A stretch of DNA of 64,000 nt, from assembly GCF_900168115.1 (NCBI RefSeq), contig NZ_FUZC01000016.1, positions 1 to 64,000 on the forward strand, written 5' to 3'. Below, in pieces: positions 1 to 10,198 of the stretch. Under the pieces are notes generated by a model, which was not told the DNA's origin, did no database searches, and saw only the letters and a list, made by a program, of their open reading frames with translations. The translations under genes and the position numbers were made by a program. Source of the DNA: Salegentibacter salinarum. GTDB lineage: Bacteria > Bacteroidota > Bacteroidia > Flavobacteriales > Flavobacteriaceae. How positions within the stretch are numbered: the first letter of the stretch is position 1; each line of letters starts with the position of its first letter.

Positions 1-3000
1 GTTGATCCTAGAATTTCTATTCCATTGATAAGAGGATTTTCCACCCCATGAATAAAGGAAATATTCAGGAAGCCATCGGTAACATTAACCGTTTTATTAA
101 TAACCGCCCCTACCTTATGCCCAAAAGTTCCGGAGATATCTATCCCTTCAAGTTCAGGATGAACTATGCCTTCCATCTCAACATTATAAATCCGTTGCCC
201 TGCTTTTGAGGTTCCATGGTAACCATTGCCTAAATATAGGCGTATCTCATAAGTGCCGGGATCCAGTGGAAATGAATACATGACATTTGGCATGCCAGAG
301 AAATAATCTGACCTTTCTGAGTTAAAAATACTGGTCGGGGTTGTTTCCAGATCAACTGAATCGGTATAATTCTTCATGCCGGAACTAGCGGTATTATTCC
401 CTCCAGCTTCAGCCAGGTATGGGGAATTCTCCGAGGACGTGTCTGCCCCCCAGTCTATTTCACCATCGATGGAAGCTATTGCAGGTCCACCAGAATTAAC
501 ACGGTATAGTACTGTAGGAGGCGCAGGATCTGAAGTTTGTGCATTTACGGTAACCCCAAAAAGCTGTTCCACGTAATAATTATCAGTGTCAGTAGCACGA
601 ACAGTAATATTAGCAATTGACGCTTCTGATGGGAAACTTATGGTTAAAAGGCTATCTAAAATGGCAGTATTGACAAGAGGATTACTATTATCTTCGATGC
701 TATATAATATATTTTCCTTTCCAGCATTATCATCAAAAAAATTATTCAAATTAATAATTTCATCATCAGAATCTACCAACCTATTGAGATCGGGTATCTC
801 CTGAACAATATATGGTTCTCCAGCTGTGATGGTCCAGGTAAAGGAAATGTTCGCTGCATCATTCGAATATCCATCTCCATCATCTACTATAATTGTAATA
901 GTATATGGGCTTTGATTATTAGCATTATTATTAATTGTTCCTCCTATTTGTCCGTTAGTAGGCTCAATAAAAACCCCTTCGGGTGCACCTGAAATACTAT
1001 AGGATAGATTACCATCCCCTCCACTTGCCACAGCGGCCAGACTTCCATCAAGTTCCTCCCCAACAATATTAAATTGATCTGGGATTTGGGAAACAACAAT
1101 AGGGGTTTCCCCTCTTGAAGAACCTAAGATCTCTATTCCGTTAATAAGAGGATTTTCTATCTGACCGTGCAATAAAGATATATCCAAAAAACCATCATTC
1201 ACGTCTACTATTTTAGTTAAAACAGAACCAGTGCGATGTCCAAACGTACCAGAAAGGTCAATATCTTTAATTTCCGGATGTGTGATCCCTTCAATTCCAA
1301 CATCAAATATCCTCTCACCAGGATCTGAAGTACCGTGATAACCATTGCCCATATATAATCGAACTTCATATTTTCCTTGCTCTACAGGAAAGGAATAAGT
1401 TACATTGGGTGGACCGGACCAATGATCAGAACGTTCTGTATTAAAGATACTGGTTGGTGTAGTACTAAGATCTATTTCTTCTGAATAATTGTTGAAACTG
1501 AAACCACTGGTATTATTCCCGCCGGCTTCAGTAAGATATAGAGAATTCTGCCCAGAGGTATCTGCTTCCCAGTCTACCTCTCCATCAAGAGACATAATAG
1601 TCGGACCCCCAGCATTAATACGGTACAAAATATTTGAAATAGGAGCTTCATTTACCGTAATCCTTAATGTTTGTTCTACATATAAATTATCGGCATCTGT
1701 AGCGCGTACGGTAATATCAGAAACTTCAGGTGAAGGTGGAAAGCTTATCTCTAAAATGTTTTCTACAACAAAAGCTTCAATAGCAGGATTGGAATTATTA
1801 ACTATAGAAAACTGTAGGTTGTCAGTTCCATAATCATCATTAAAATGATTACTCAAATCTATGGTTTGGTCTACTGATCCTATTATTCCGGTTACATCCG
1901 GGAGTTCTTTTACTATATATGGAGCACTTCCTGATACATGAAGATAATCCCATGTTCCCTCTAATTCTATTCCTTGTTCATTGGAGGATCCTATTAAACC
2001 AACAGCCAAATCCTTTTCAGAACTTTGAATAGCTTCCAGAATAGCACCTTGAGCTACAATAGAACCAGCTGAAATGCGAGGACCATTATCAAAAATATAC
2101 TCGAAAGCAATATTTCCTGAGACAGGATCAATCACATAAAATAGCGCAGCTCCAGACTCCGGTCTATTCTGTTCGGGGACAGGTATTAATAATGGATCTA
2201 ATGGCACGTCATTAATTTCCTGCTGTATAGTCAGCCCACTTTTGGTTAAAACAAATTTTATATAATTGTCCTGAAAACCAGTTCCTATAAATATCCCTAA
2301 TTCCCCGTTTGGAGTACTCGGGTGACCATATAACTGCAATGGGTCATTAAAATTAAACAGTCCTCCAGCTACGGTAAAAACTCCTGTAGACTGGTCAACC
2401 CTTACTCCATACTGAAACCCTTTTTCCTGATTGTTATTAGTACCCAGAGCTGTTCCGGTAGTCATTTGCATGGTCATAGCTCCGATGGCTCCTCCTAAAA
2501 TATCATTTGGATTCGGGTCACTGGGGTCATCACGCCTGTCCAGCCAGTTAAGCCAGTTGGGATTCGGATCACCATTATTCATAAGGCCCGTCAGTCCAAG
2601 ACCCATATACCCCTGAAGATCTGGATTGCTGGAAAAAAGTTCATTAACTACTGGTAAACTAAAAGCATCACTCCCGCTTTCCATTGGATTTCCTAATTGG
2701 AAAGGATCTTCGGTATCAGGAATTCCATCATTATCATCATCAAGGTCATTCAGGTCTGAAATTAAGGGAGCGCCGGCTGCTTTATTATGGTCATTAGGTT
2801 GAGATCCCCCATTACAATGATCTGTTTCATTGTCTATTTCATCCTGATTGGTATACCCATCGCCATCATAATCTGCCAGAGAGTCATATCCTTCATCTTC
2901 AGGCTGTAAACATATACCAAAGTCCTGAGGTTCAAACACAACTAGTTTCCCATTTAGGGTTACCACCCAAATTGTCCCAGGAAAAATATCATTATCTCCA

Positions 3001-4610
3001 TTACAGGCTACACCAAGGGCATCTCCACCAATACCGGAAGCAAATGATGGGGTAAGTTCTTTCAGACTTCCGTCTTCATTGAGTTGAACGCGTCGTAGGA
3101 CACCCGTGTTCACTCCTGCGATTAGATCTCCCTTCATAGCCCCGTTAAAATTGGAAGCAGTATATTCATCTATAGCATTTGTATTTGTACCCCAGGTAGT
3201 GACCAATGCATCTTCTGGTCCATCGGGATTCGGATCTCCGGGGCCTCTGTAATCTCCCTCTACGGGATTTGCAAACCCCACAGGAGGCCAATTAGCGGGA
3301 AGACCCAGTGCAGGATTTGAGGTAAACCCATCTATATCCTTATTGGGATGATAAATCAGTGTACGAAAAATAGCTCCTTCAGTACCTGTTATCGCCGGGT
3401 TTGTATATAAGCCGGCCCCATATGGATTTGCTCTTACAGGGGTAGGATGCCCACCATAAAAACTACCAAATTGATAAGATTGTATATCCAGAGTAACCAG
3501 GCTTAAGTGATCTTTATTATTTATCTTCTCACCTCCTGAGGTATATGAGCTTCCTGGCTCACCAGGGTCATAATCATTATTGGCATCTCCCCCTCCTTCA
3601 TTTACAGGAAAGCCTCCCCAGCCACCGTTAGCTCCATTATCTGTAACATAGACTGCTCCACTTTCGGTAACTACCAGATCATAAGCATTACGGTAACCGG
3701 GAGAAAATATTTGAACAGGTCCTCCAGCCATGATCATAGCCTGGTTGAGTCCATCATTCCCTCCAAATGGGTCATTAAAATCAATCCCATCATAACCAGG
3801 TGCATCAGGATCTGTTATTCCATTAAGGTTAGGTCTGGACGGATCGTCTAATGTGGGAATATCATAGATATATTTCCTGCCATTATCATCGAGTATAGGC
3901 ATATTTTCAAGCATCGTGAGGTTAACTGAGAGAATAGCTGCTGAAAGGGCATACTCGGTTGTATATGCAAAGTTTGTTGAGGGTCCCCCTGCATTAGTAT
4001 GCCCTCCCGAAGCAACTATTAAATAATCTTCTCCATTAATCGTGGTGAATTCCATGTTATTGGTTGAGTGATTTTCCTCAGATCGTGGTAAACCTCTTAC
4101 GATGTCTAGCTCGTCCCAGCCGATACCGTTCCAGCTAAATCTGGTAATAATACCGGAATTTGTGTCTAGTCCCACATCTCCACTGCCCCCACCGCCACCG
4201 CCGCCAATTCGAAAATCACTGGTGGATACATATATAACCGGATTAGTTGCCGTACCAATTACTTCCAATCCTATGGTTTGCCGCATTGTACTTTCGTGAA
4301 GTGAACCATCATCATTGTAACCTTGTATAGACTGGATGCCATTAATTTGCTCCATTTCGGTAACAATATAGTCACCTTCGTCAGTTCTTTCCAGTGTTAG
4401 GGCTTTTATCACACCCACATATTCCGCAACGTATAATCTCCCATCAGGTCCAAAGGTTAGCGAAGTACCATTATTAATGGTACCCTTCCCATTAAGATCA
4501 ATATTGTTCTGTGAAAAACTCTGAGCCTTTAGTTCAGAACTAGGGCAAAAGTGAAGATAAATGGAAACCAAAAGGATGGCTTTTAAAGCCGAATAGAATA
4601 AAGTTTTCAT
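1..4610 (-). CDS. Large secreted propeller/malectin-domain protein (C-terminus beyond window)
   Basis: An open frame of at least 1536 codons runs on the minus strand from the ATG at 4610 off the left edge. Residues 1-30 form a signal peptide ending near KAQS. Residues about 40-530 read like a beta-propeller of the sugar-dehydrogenase/NHL kind (FGPDGRLYVAE, ending in a SPGYRNAYDL segment). About 575-635 is rich in Asp/Asn and resembles thrombospondin-3 calcium loops (DYDGDGYTNQDE, DDDNDGIPDTEDPF). A concanavalin-like region of about 200 residues follows. Then come two copies of a cadherin-like plus malectin module, with malectin parts at about 995-1160 and 1368-1536. Such proteins usually bind or process carbohydrate outside the cell, and many carry a C-terminal secretion tag, which would lie outside this window. 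It also has a GGGGGGGSG linker near residue 140. It sits downstream of the polysaccharide operon, but a 174-bp gap suggests its own promoter. Domain names come from sequence pattern only; the exact function is unknown. Confidence 0.8.
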   Translation of the reverse strand, partial: MKTLFYSALKAILLVSIYLHFCPSSELKAQSFSQNNIDLNGKGTINNGTSLTFGPDGRLYVAEYVGVIKALTLERTDEGDYIVTEMEQINGIQSIQGYNDDGSLHESTMRQTIGLEVIGTATNPVIYVSTSDFRIGGGGGGGSGDVGLDTNSGIITRFSWNGIGWDELDIVRGLPRSEENHSTNNMEFTTINGEDYLIVASGGHTNAGGPSTNFAYTTEYALSAAILSVNLTMLENMPILDDNGRKYIYDIPTLDDPSRPNLNGITDPDAPGYDGIDFNDPFGGNDGLNQAMIMAGGPVQIFSPGYRNAYDLVVTESGAVYVTDNGANGGWGGFPVNEGGGDANNDYDPGEPGSSYTSGGEKINNKDHLSLVTLDIQSYQFGSFYGGHPTPVRANPYGAGLYTNPAITGTEGAIFRTLIYHPNKDIDGFTSNPALGLPANWPPVGFANPVEGDYRGPGDPNPDGPEDALVTTWGTNTNAIDEYTASNFNGAMKGDLIAGVNTGVLRRVQLNEDGSLKELTPSFASGIGGDALGVACNGDNDIFPGTIWVVTLNGKLVVFEPQDFGICLQPEDEGYDSLADYDGDGYTNQDEIDNETDHCNGGSQPNDHNKAAGAPLISDLNDLDDDNDGIPDTEDPFQLGNPMESGSDAFSLPVVNELFSSNPDLQGYMGLGLTGLMNNGDPNPNWLNWLDRRDDPSDPNPNDILGGAIGAMTMQMTTGTALGTNNNQEKGFQYGVRVDQSTGVFTVAGGLFNFNDPLQLYGHPSTPNGELGIFIGTGFQDNYIKFVLTKSGLTIQQEINDVPLDPLLIPVPEQNRPESGAALFYVIDPVSGNIAFEYIFDNGPRISAGSIVAQGAILEAIQSSEKDLAVGLIGSSNEQGIELEGTWDYLHVSGSAPYIVKELPDVTGIIGSVDQTIDLSNHFNDDYGTDNLQFSIVNNSNPAIEAFVVENILEISFPPSPEVSDITVRATDADNLYVEQTLRITVNEAPISNILYRINAGGPTIMSLDGEVDWEADTSGQNSLYLTEAGGNNTSGFSFNNYSEEIDLSTTPTSIFNTERSDHWSGPPNVTYSFPVEQGKYEVRLYMGNGYHGTSDPGERIFDVGIEGITHPEIKDIDLSGTFGHRTGSVLTKIVDVNDGFLDISLLHGQIENPLINGIEILGSSRGETPIVVSQIPDQFNIVGEELDGSLAAVASGGDGNLSYSISGAPEGVFIEPTNGQIGGTINNNANNQSPYTITIIVDDGDGYSNDAANISFTWTITAGEPYIVQEIPDLNRLVDSDDEIINLNNFFDDNAGKENILYSIEDNSNPLVNTAILDSLLTISFPSEASIANITVRATDTDNYYVEQLFGVTVNAQTSDPAPPTVLYRVNSGGPAIASIDGEIDWGADTSSENSPYLAEAGGNNTASSGMKNYTDSVDLETTPTSIFNSERSDYFSGMPNVMYSFPLDPGTYEIRLYLGNGYHGTSKAGQRIYNVEMEGIVHPELEGIDISGTFGHKVGAVINKTVNVTDGFLNISFIHGVENPLINGIEILGS

Positions 4611-4784
4611 CTTTTAAATGATTAGAATTATGACCTGATAATTTTGAAAATTGGATAGAATATTACTCACCAGAACAGCTCTAGCGTAAAAATCTTTTAT
4701 TTATTTAGAGTGGTAGGGACTATAGATTCCCAGCTAAGGACTTAGCGGGATGTTCAATGCTGAAAATGGAAGAAATGGTTTATT

Positions 4785-7154
4785 TTAAATATCGAAAACA
4801 GTAGATTTATATCCTTTGCTCCAGGAGCGCTCTTTAGCTTCACCATATCCGTAGCCATAATTATTGCCATAACCCAAATGGGCTTTAGACACGTGATTGA
4901 GAATAAATGCAATCTTAGAAAATTTTTCTTGTTCTTTTGCTCGCTGCGGAAATTCAAGTAATTCCTTATCTGTAAATCCCGCTTTTACTATATATAAAAC
5001 TATATCAGCAAACTTGGTAAGTAAAAATGTATCTGCTACTAGCAATGATGGAGCTGTATCTATAACAATATAATCATAATCTTTTTGCATGTATTCAATT
5101 AAAACACCCATTTTTTCCGTTTTAAGCAGCTCGTAAGGATTTGGGGGATAGTTTCCACTTAAAAGAATATCTAAATGAGCATTCAAGCTTGATTTCTGAA
5201 TTAGACAGTCCAAAGTTAAAGTATCATCTGCCAGATAATCGCATAAACCTAGTTTTTGACTTTTATTTATCACAAATGGCTGAAGTTTAGAGTTTCTCAA
5301 ATCTCCACCAATCAGTAAAACTTTCTTTGAGGTATTTGCAAGCGTAATAGAAAGATTAATTGAGGTAAATGTCTTTCCTTCTCCTTTAATTGTAGAGGTT
5401 ACTAAAAATGTAATACCCGAATTCTTATTTTTTTTAGTTATAAGTAGGTACTGTAAATTCGTTGTTAGAATTCTAAATGCTTCTGCCAGAACAGATCGAT
5501 CATTTGATTTAATAAGTTTTAATTTTTGCTTCATTTTTGGAATTTCACCCACCAATGGTATATTTGAAGCCATACTTTCAATATCTACTCGCTTTCTTAT
5601 CTTATTATCAAGAAGACCAGTTATATAGATTAATGAAAAAGGTATGAATAAACCTAAAATAAATGTTCCCATATATACACTTCTGGAATTAGGAGAAATG
5701 GGATAATCGCTAAAATATGCGCGATCTACTATTTTTGCCTTAGGTTCGGTTATGGCCATAGCCAACGAATTTTCTTCTCTTTTTTGCAATAAGAACAAAT
5801 ACAAAGTTTCTTTAATACTCTGTTGTCGTTCTATCCCCCTATACTGGAGTTCTTTTGTGGGAACTGAATAAATTTTAGAACCAATACTGGACGCCTGTCT
5901 TTGAATATCTTCTTGTGAAATTAAAAGATTTGATCTGGCTCGGTTTAGACTTTGTACCACATTGGCTTTGATTTGATCTATTTGACTGTTCAATTTTATT
6001 ACCATTGGGTTTTTTTCACTGGACCCAGCCAAAAGCCTGTTTCGATCTAATATAAGAGAATTGTATTCATCAATTTGATCGTTGACTCCACCTTCTGACA
6101 GACCTAAATTAGATGGTAAAAGATTCCCATCAGAGTTTGAAGAAATATATTCCAACATTGCGTTGGAAAGCTCCAGTTGTGTGCCAATCTCCTGTCTTTT
6201 TTTATTATAATCACTCGCATTCTGTATAAACATTTGAGATTCTGCGTGTATATCTGTAAGTTGATTTTGTTGTTTGAAAATTTTCTTTCCGGTTTCAACT
6301 GAATCCAGTTCCTCATTGATAATTGCCAGGCGTTCATTTATAAAATCAAATGTATTTCCGGCTATTAGGTTTTTATCTTCTATCGCCGATCTGTTGAACT
6401 CCATAATTAATTGATCTAAAATATCTCGTGCTTTTTCTTTTACCGGATCGGTAAGTTCAATTCCAATCAAGAGGGAATTTTCGTCCGCCTGGGTAAAATT
6501 TATTTTGTTGCGATAATTGGCAGCTATTTTATTTATTTCTGAAAATTGAACTATGGTTTTACCCTCATAATCTCTATTATTTTCCCGGGGGCGAATTATT
6601 ATTTGTGCAAACCCTAGATCTATCGTGTTACCTGGCTCCTCCTCTTTAATCCTTCCTGTTTGTAGATTTTTAATCTTGTATATCTTATTGGAAGATCTCC
6701 AAACTTCAAACCTGCCTCCACCATTTTGTTTCAGAAGATTTTCATCAAAGCCCATGACGTGGATTGAAAAAGGAACGTTCTCATAAAGTTCAATATCATT
6801 GAACTCGCCCTCTATATAATATTGAATATATAAATTCAAGGACCTAACCACCTCATTCATTAACCGTCTCGACCGTAAAATACCCAGGTCGTTTTCTATA
6901 CTTTTAGTCCCCGCAGTACTCATAATTCCCAGGTCTTTAAAGATTACAGATTCAGAATTTTTGGAAGAATCATCTTTAAGAATAATTTGGGTCTTGGCAA
7001 GATATTGAGGTGTAGTATATCTTAGATATGTATAACCTGCCGCACCGCAAATAATAATGCATAGTATAAACCAGGGCCATTTTTTTAAGTATTTAGTGAT
7101 CTCCTTTCTCATATTGATCTTATCCATATGAGCTTTATTGATATTGTTTTCCAT
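4785..7154 (-). CDS. Wzc-like polysaccharide co-polymerase with C-terminal tyrosine autokinase
   Basis: This 789-aa inner-membrane protein controls chain length and export of the polysaccharide. A Wzz-type segment begins at the N-terminus, with a first membrane helix at about 26-45 and a second at about 491-512. Between them lies a long coiled-coil periplasmic part, and the segment before the second helix fits the GNVR domain. The cytoplasmic BY-kinase follows: Walker A GEGKT near residue 590, Walker A-prime as LLIGGDLR near 611, and Walker B IVIDTAP. The A-prime motif has Gly where Wzc of E. coli has Asp, which I recall as common in Bacteroidota homologues. The C-terminus carries a tyrosine cluster (LGYGNNYGYGYG), the expected autophosphorylation site. 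It lies 8 bp after the wza-like gene and is the last gene of the cluster. Confident at family level. Confidence 0.95.
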   Translation of the reverse strand: MENNINKAHMDKINMRKEITKYLKKWPWFILCIIICGAAGYTYLRYTTPQYLAKTQIILKDDSSKNSESVIFKDLGIMSTAGTKSIENDLGILRSRRLMNEVVRSLNLYIQYYIEGEFNDIELYENVPFSIHVMGFDENLLKQNGGGRFEVWRSSNKIYKIKNLQTGRIKEEEPGNTIDLGFAQIIIRPRENNRDYEGKTIVQFSEINKIAANYRNKINFTQADENSLLIGIELTDPVKEKARDILDQLIMEFNRSAIEDKNLIAGNTFDFINERLAIINEELDSVETGKKIFKQQNQLTDIHAESQMFIQNASDYNKKRQEIGTQLELSNAMLEYISSNSDGNLLPSNLGLSEGGVNDQIDEYNSLILDRNRLLAGSSEKNPMVIKLNSQIDQIKANVVQSLNRARSNLLISQEDIQRQASSIGSKIYSVPTKELQYRGIERQQSIKETLYLFLLQKREENSLAMAITEPKAKIVDRAYFSDYPISPNSRSVYMGTFILGLFIPFSLIYITGLLDNKIRKRVDIESMASNIPLVGEIPKMKQKLKLIKSNDRSVLAEAFRILTTNLQYLLITKKNKNSGITFLVTSTIKGEGKTFTSINLSITLANTSKKVLLIGGDLRNSKLQPFVINKSQKLGLCDYLADDTLTLDCLIQKSSLNAHLDILLSGNYPPNPYELLKTEKMGVLIEYMQKDYDYIVIDTAPSLLVADTFLLTKFADIVLYIVKAGFTDKELLEFPQRAKEQEKFSKIAFILNHVSKAHLGYGNNYGYGYGEAKERSWSKGYKSTVFDI

Positions 7155-7162
7155 AACCAGAC

Positions 7163-7942
7163 TTATTTGGTGATTAAGATAATGAGTGAGGCAATTACAG
7201 ATATAATAGATAGGTAAGTTGAAGCTAAGCCGGTAGAACCCGCTGACTGCCTTCTTGTTCCTCGTGGTTCAACATAAATAACATCGTTTTGTCTTAAATA
7301 ATAATGGGGGTTATTGACCACCCCGGCATCGGTAAGATCAAGATAAGCATACGTTTTATGATCTCCATCTTCTCCCATTACAAGAATATTTTTTCTTTGT
7401 CCGAAAATGGTAAGATCACCGGCCATACCTAAAGCTTTGGTTATACTTATGTGATCATCATCAATAAAAAATGTCCCGGGGTTCTTCACTTCGCCTAAAA
7501 CGGTAATTTGAAAATTTAAAATCCGTACATTCACTATTGGATCCTTTACATATTCAGCAATTAAATCCTGTATTTTCTTCGCCAGTTGTATGTTGGTATA
7601 ACCTTCTACCTCGAGTTCTCCTATAACAGGAAAAACTATGGTACCTTCATCTGAAACAAGATAGGTTTCAAGTTCTACTTCTCCCATTATCCTGTCCTGA
7701 GAGGTAATAGATTTGGTAAGGTTAAATGGTAAAGCTGCTTCCTGTTCTGGTGCCGAAACTCGAATAGTAAGCACATCATCTGGCTGGATTTCCAGATTAT
7801 TCCCAGATCGTTTCGCTTCATTTTTTCTTAATTGTTCTATCTCCTGAAAGTAAACCATCTCTTTTCTAGAAACGCAGGAATAAAGTAATATGCATAATAT
7901 ACCAGACAGCAAAAGCCGCTTGAGAGTAGAATTGAATTTCAT
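7163..7942 (-). CDS. Wza-like outer-membrane polysaccharide export lipoprotein
   Basis: The 259-aa product belongs to the poly_export/SLBB family that forms the outer-membrane channel for capsule or exopolysaccharide. A lipoprotein signal ends in LLYSC, with Cys23 as the lipidation site. The export domain is at about 45-140 (IQPDDVLTIRVSAP, VSDEGTIVFPVIGELEVEG). An SLBB domain follows (ITVLGEVKNPGTF). A hydrophobic helix at about 238-258 ends the chain, matching the C-terminal transmembrane helix by which Wza crosses the outer membrane. It is shorter than E. coli Wza (about 380 aa), the usual size in this phylum. It is directly upstream of the wzc-like gene and about 35 bp downstream of the wcaJ-like gene, so the three assembly genes form one unit. 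Confidence 0.93.
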   Translation of the reverse strand: MKFNSTLKRLLLSGILCILLYSCVSRKEMVYFQEIEQLRKNEAKRSGNNLEIQPDDVLTIRVSAPEQEAALPFNLTKSITSQDRIMGEVELETYLVSDEGTIVFPVIGELEVEGYTNIQLAKKIQDLIAEYVKDPIVNVRILNFQITVLGEVKNPGTFFIDDDHISITKALGMAGDLTIFGQRKNILVMGEDGDHKTYAYLDLTDAGVVNNPHYYLRQNDVIYVEPRGTRRQSAGSTGLASTYLSIISVIASLIILITK

Positions 7943-7977
7943 AAAATGGTTTTAGTTAAAAATTAGAGAATGCTGTG

Positions 7978-9330
7978 TTAGAAGGCCTTTTCATCACCCA
8001 ACACGGCATTATAAATGGTTTGGTAGATGATTTTAAAATCCATCAAAGGAGTCCATTTTTCGAGATAAAAAATATCAAACCTTGTTCTGTTAATAATATC
8101 TGATTTACAGGAGATTTCTCCTCTATAGCCCTTAATTTGTGCCAGTCCTGTAATTCCGGGTTTTGTAAAGTGTCTAACCAGGTACTTATCAACAGTTCCC
8201 GCATATTCCAAAGTATGAGTTTCCATATGTGGGCGCGGTCCAACCACACTCATTTCCCCTTTTAGCACATTTATAAATTGGGGTAATTCATCAATACTAG
8301 TTTTTCTTAATATCCTGCCGAGTTTGGTAACACGCGGATCATTTCGGCTACACATTCTTTCATTAGCCAATTTATTCACCGCCATAGATCTGAACTTATA
8401 ACACCAAAATGGTTTTTTATTGTAACCGTGTCTAAGCTGTTTAAAAAATAATGGCCCCTTTGATTCAATCTTCATCAAAATAAAAACCAGTGGTATAAGC
8501 CAGGATAGTATAAAGACTATAACGAAAATGGAAAATAGGACATCGAAAATGCGTTTTCCGTATTTAGCATAATTCTTTTCCAAAGGGGATTTCCTTAAAT
8601 TTAAAACCGGAACGGTGCCAAACAACTCAACATTCATTGAACGGGTAAAAATTTCCTTGTTATCAGGTATTAATTTGAGGTGCTTAAGGTTATTATCCGC
8701 AAAAGATATTAAACGGTTTAGCTGTTCATTAGAAAGTTGAGAAACTATACAGTAAATTTCATCAATGTTATTCTTCAAAATAAAATCATAGCAAGATTCC
8801 ACATTTCCCAGGTAATCTTTGTTATCAGAACTTTTGTTATGAAAAAAACCTTTATACCTATAACCAAAATCGGGTTCATCAAAAACTTTTCTGATTATTC
8901 CCATATTTTTATCATTTCCCACTATTACCACATTTTGGTAATTTCCTCCCTCTAAACGATAGAGCCGTCTAACGGAAAAGAAGAACCACCGATAAAATGT
9001 TAATATTAATAGGAGAAATACAAGGGTAAATACCTGGTACTCTATTACCAGTTCCAATTTCAGAAATGCAAACACTGAAAAGTACGCTAAACAGAATAAT
9101 AGGTAATGACGAAGAAACTTATTGAATTTGGTTCTAAACCGCTCCTTCCTTTCTACAACATAAAAATTTAGACAAAGGGCAGATAATATCCAGGCTAAAT
9201 TGAAACCTATAATAGCCAGAATATTAGAATAGAATTCAGGATTTAATAAATGTAAAAAAACATTTATTATTACTAAATGTGCCAATAATGAAAAGGGCAT
9301 TATAAAAGGAGACCATTTCATTTTATTCAT
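7978..9330 (-). CDS. WcaJ-like undecaprenyl-phosphate sugar phosphotransferase (initiating transferase)
   Basis: This 450-aa polytopic enzyme starts the repeat unit by moving a sugar-1-phosphate, often glucose, from a UDP-sugar to undecaprenyl phosphate. The N-terminal half has four or so membrane helices and a nucleotide-binding-like fold (NVVIVGNDKNMG near 130-145). The C-terminal catalytic part from about 255 shows the hallmarks of the bacterial sugar transferase family: KRIFDVLFS, PLFFKQLRHG, CYKFRSM, SIDELPQFINVLKGEMSVVG and the PRPH motif, then KPGITGLAQIKGYRG. The sugar specificity cannot be read from sequence. It sits between a family 2 glycosyltransferase gene and the wza-like gene. 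Its first 60 residues resemble the separate 61-aa peptide encoded at 10199-10384. Confidence 0.95.
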   Translation of the reverse strand: MNKMKWSPFIMPFSLLAHLVIINVFLHLLNPEFYSNILAIIGFNLAWILSALCLNFYVVERKERFRTKFNKFLRHYLLFCLAYFSVFAFLKLELVIEYQVFTLVFLLLILTFYRWFFFSVRRLYRLEGGNYQNVVIVGNDKNMGIIRKVFDEPDFGYRYKGFFHNKSSDNKDYLGNVESCYDFILKNNIDEIYCIVSQLSNEQLNRLISFADNNLKHLKLIPDNKEIFTRSMNVELFGTVPVLNLRKSPLEKNYAKYGKRIFDVLFSIFVIVFILSWLIPLVFILMKIESKGPLFFKQLRHGYNKKPFWCYKFRSMAVNKLANERMCSRNDPRVTKLGRILRKTSIDELPQFINVLKGEMSVVGPRPHMETHTLEYAGTVDKYLVRHFTKPGITGLAQIKGYRGEISCKSDIINRTRFDIFYLEKWTPLMDFKIIYQTIYNAVLGDEKAF

Positions 9331-9373
9331 ATTTATATTGAAAAATGTAACCTAGCGGAATACAAATTATCTT

Positions 9374-10153
9374 TTAGGCTTTTGGAAAAATGCTAGTTAA
9401 ACTACGGAACTGAGGAATTAAATACTGGGGGACTTTACGCCCAATTTTGCAGAAAAGGGTAAAAAAACCACTTAACCTATTGAGCCGAATAATCCTTAAA
9501 TCTTCTTTAGATTTCTTAATTTGTAATTTCATTGAAGTACTTAATCCGCCCAGACGCATTTTAACTACCCATTCATTAAGGAAGTACTTTTTTATATCAT
9601 CATTTTGAAACCACCTCAATGAAATTTCGTAATCGCTTGCTATCGTATACCCAGAATTATACATTCCATATATTTGAAAAACCTCTTTCCGAACAAAAAT
9701 GGTAGTATGCAGGGGTATCCATCCAAAAAACAGAAATCTTTTATTGAATGGTTTGGAAGAATACATTCGTTTAACTTTTTCTGGATTTTTTTGATCTACA
9801 AAAAGTCCTTTCGCATACACGAGATCTGCATTTGATATTTTAAATGCCTCTACCACTTTTTTAATCGTATCTGCCTCGTAAAAAAAATCGTCCGAATTGA
9901 GGATGCCTATTAAATCTCCTGTCGCATTTTTTATTCCCTTGTTTAAAGCATCAAAAATACCCTCGTCTTTTTCCGAAATATAATATCCCAATTTATCCTG
10001 ATATTTTTCGACTTCCAGTTGCGTACCATCATTAGAACCACCATCTATCACAAGGTGCTCTATATCATCATAACTCTGATTCAAAACTGACTCAATACAT
10101 TCCGCAATGCAATATTGCCTGTTGTAAACAATGGTAATTATTGAAATTCTCAT
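9374..10153 (-). CDS. Family 2 glycosyltransferase (WcaE/WcaA-like)
   Basis: The 259-aa cytoplasmic enzyme has a GT-A fold opening with ISIITIVYNRQ and the sequence VIDGGSNDGT, both typical of family 2. The metal- and nucleotide-binding DxD motif is LNSDDFF near residue 90. The pattern DEGIFDALNKGI resembles colanic-acid-type transferases that act early in repeat-unit assembly. No membrane helix is visible. It lies 43 bp upstream of the wcaJ-like gene in the same direction, so it may add the second sugar after the initiating one; this is inference from position. Donor and acceptor are unknown. Confidence 0.9.
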   Translation of the reverse strand: MRISIITIVYNRQYCIAECIESVLNQSYDDIEHLVIDGGSNDGTQLEVEKYQDKLGYYISEKDEGIFDALNKGIKNATGDLIGILNSDDFFYEADTIKKVVEAFKISNADLVYAKGLFVDQKNPEKVKRMYSSKPFNKRFLFFGWIPLHTTIFVRKEVFQIYGMYNSGYTIASDYEISLRWFQNDDIKKYFLNEWVVKMRLGGLSTSMKLQIKKSKEDLRIIRLNRLSGFFTLFCKIGRKVPQYLIPQFRSLTSIFPKA

Positions 10154-10198
10154 ATTTGAAAAATTAATTAATTAAAATAAAAGAAGAGAAAAAAAGAA

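Noticed and set aside
376-2616. Plus-strand open frames opposite the malectin protein
   Set aside because: They are the reverse of a long, domain-bearing minus-strand frame and lack family features.
4720-4745. GCTAAG/CTTAGC hairpin after the wzc-like gene as a terminator
   Set aside because: The loop is too tight and no T-run follows in the direction of transcription.
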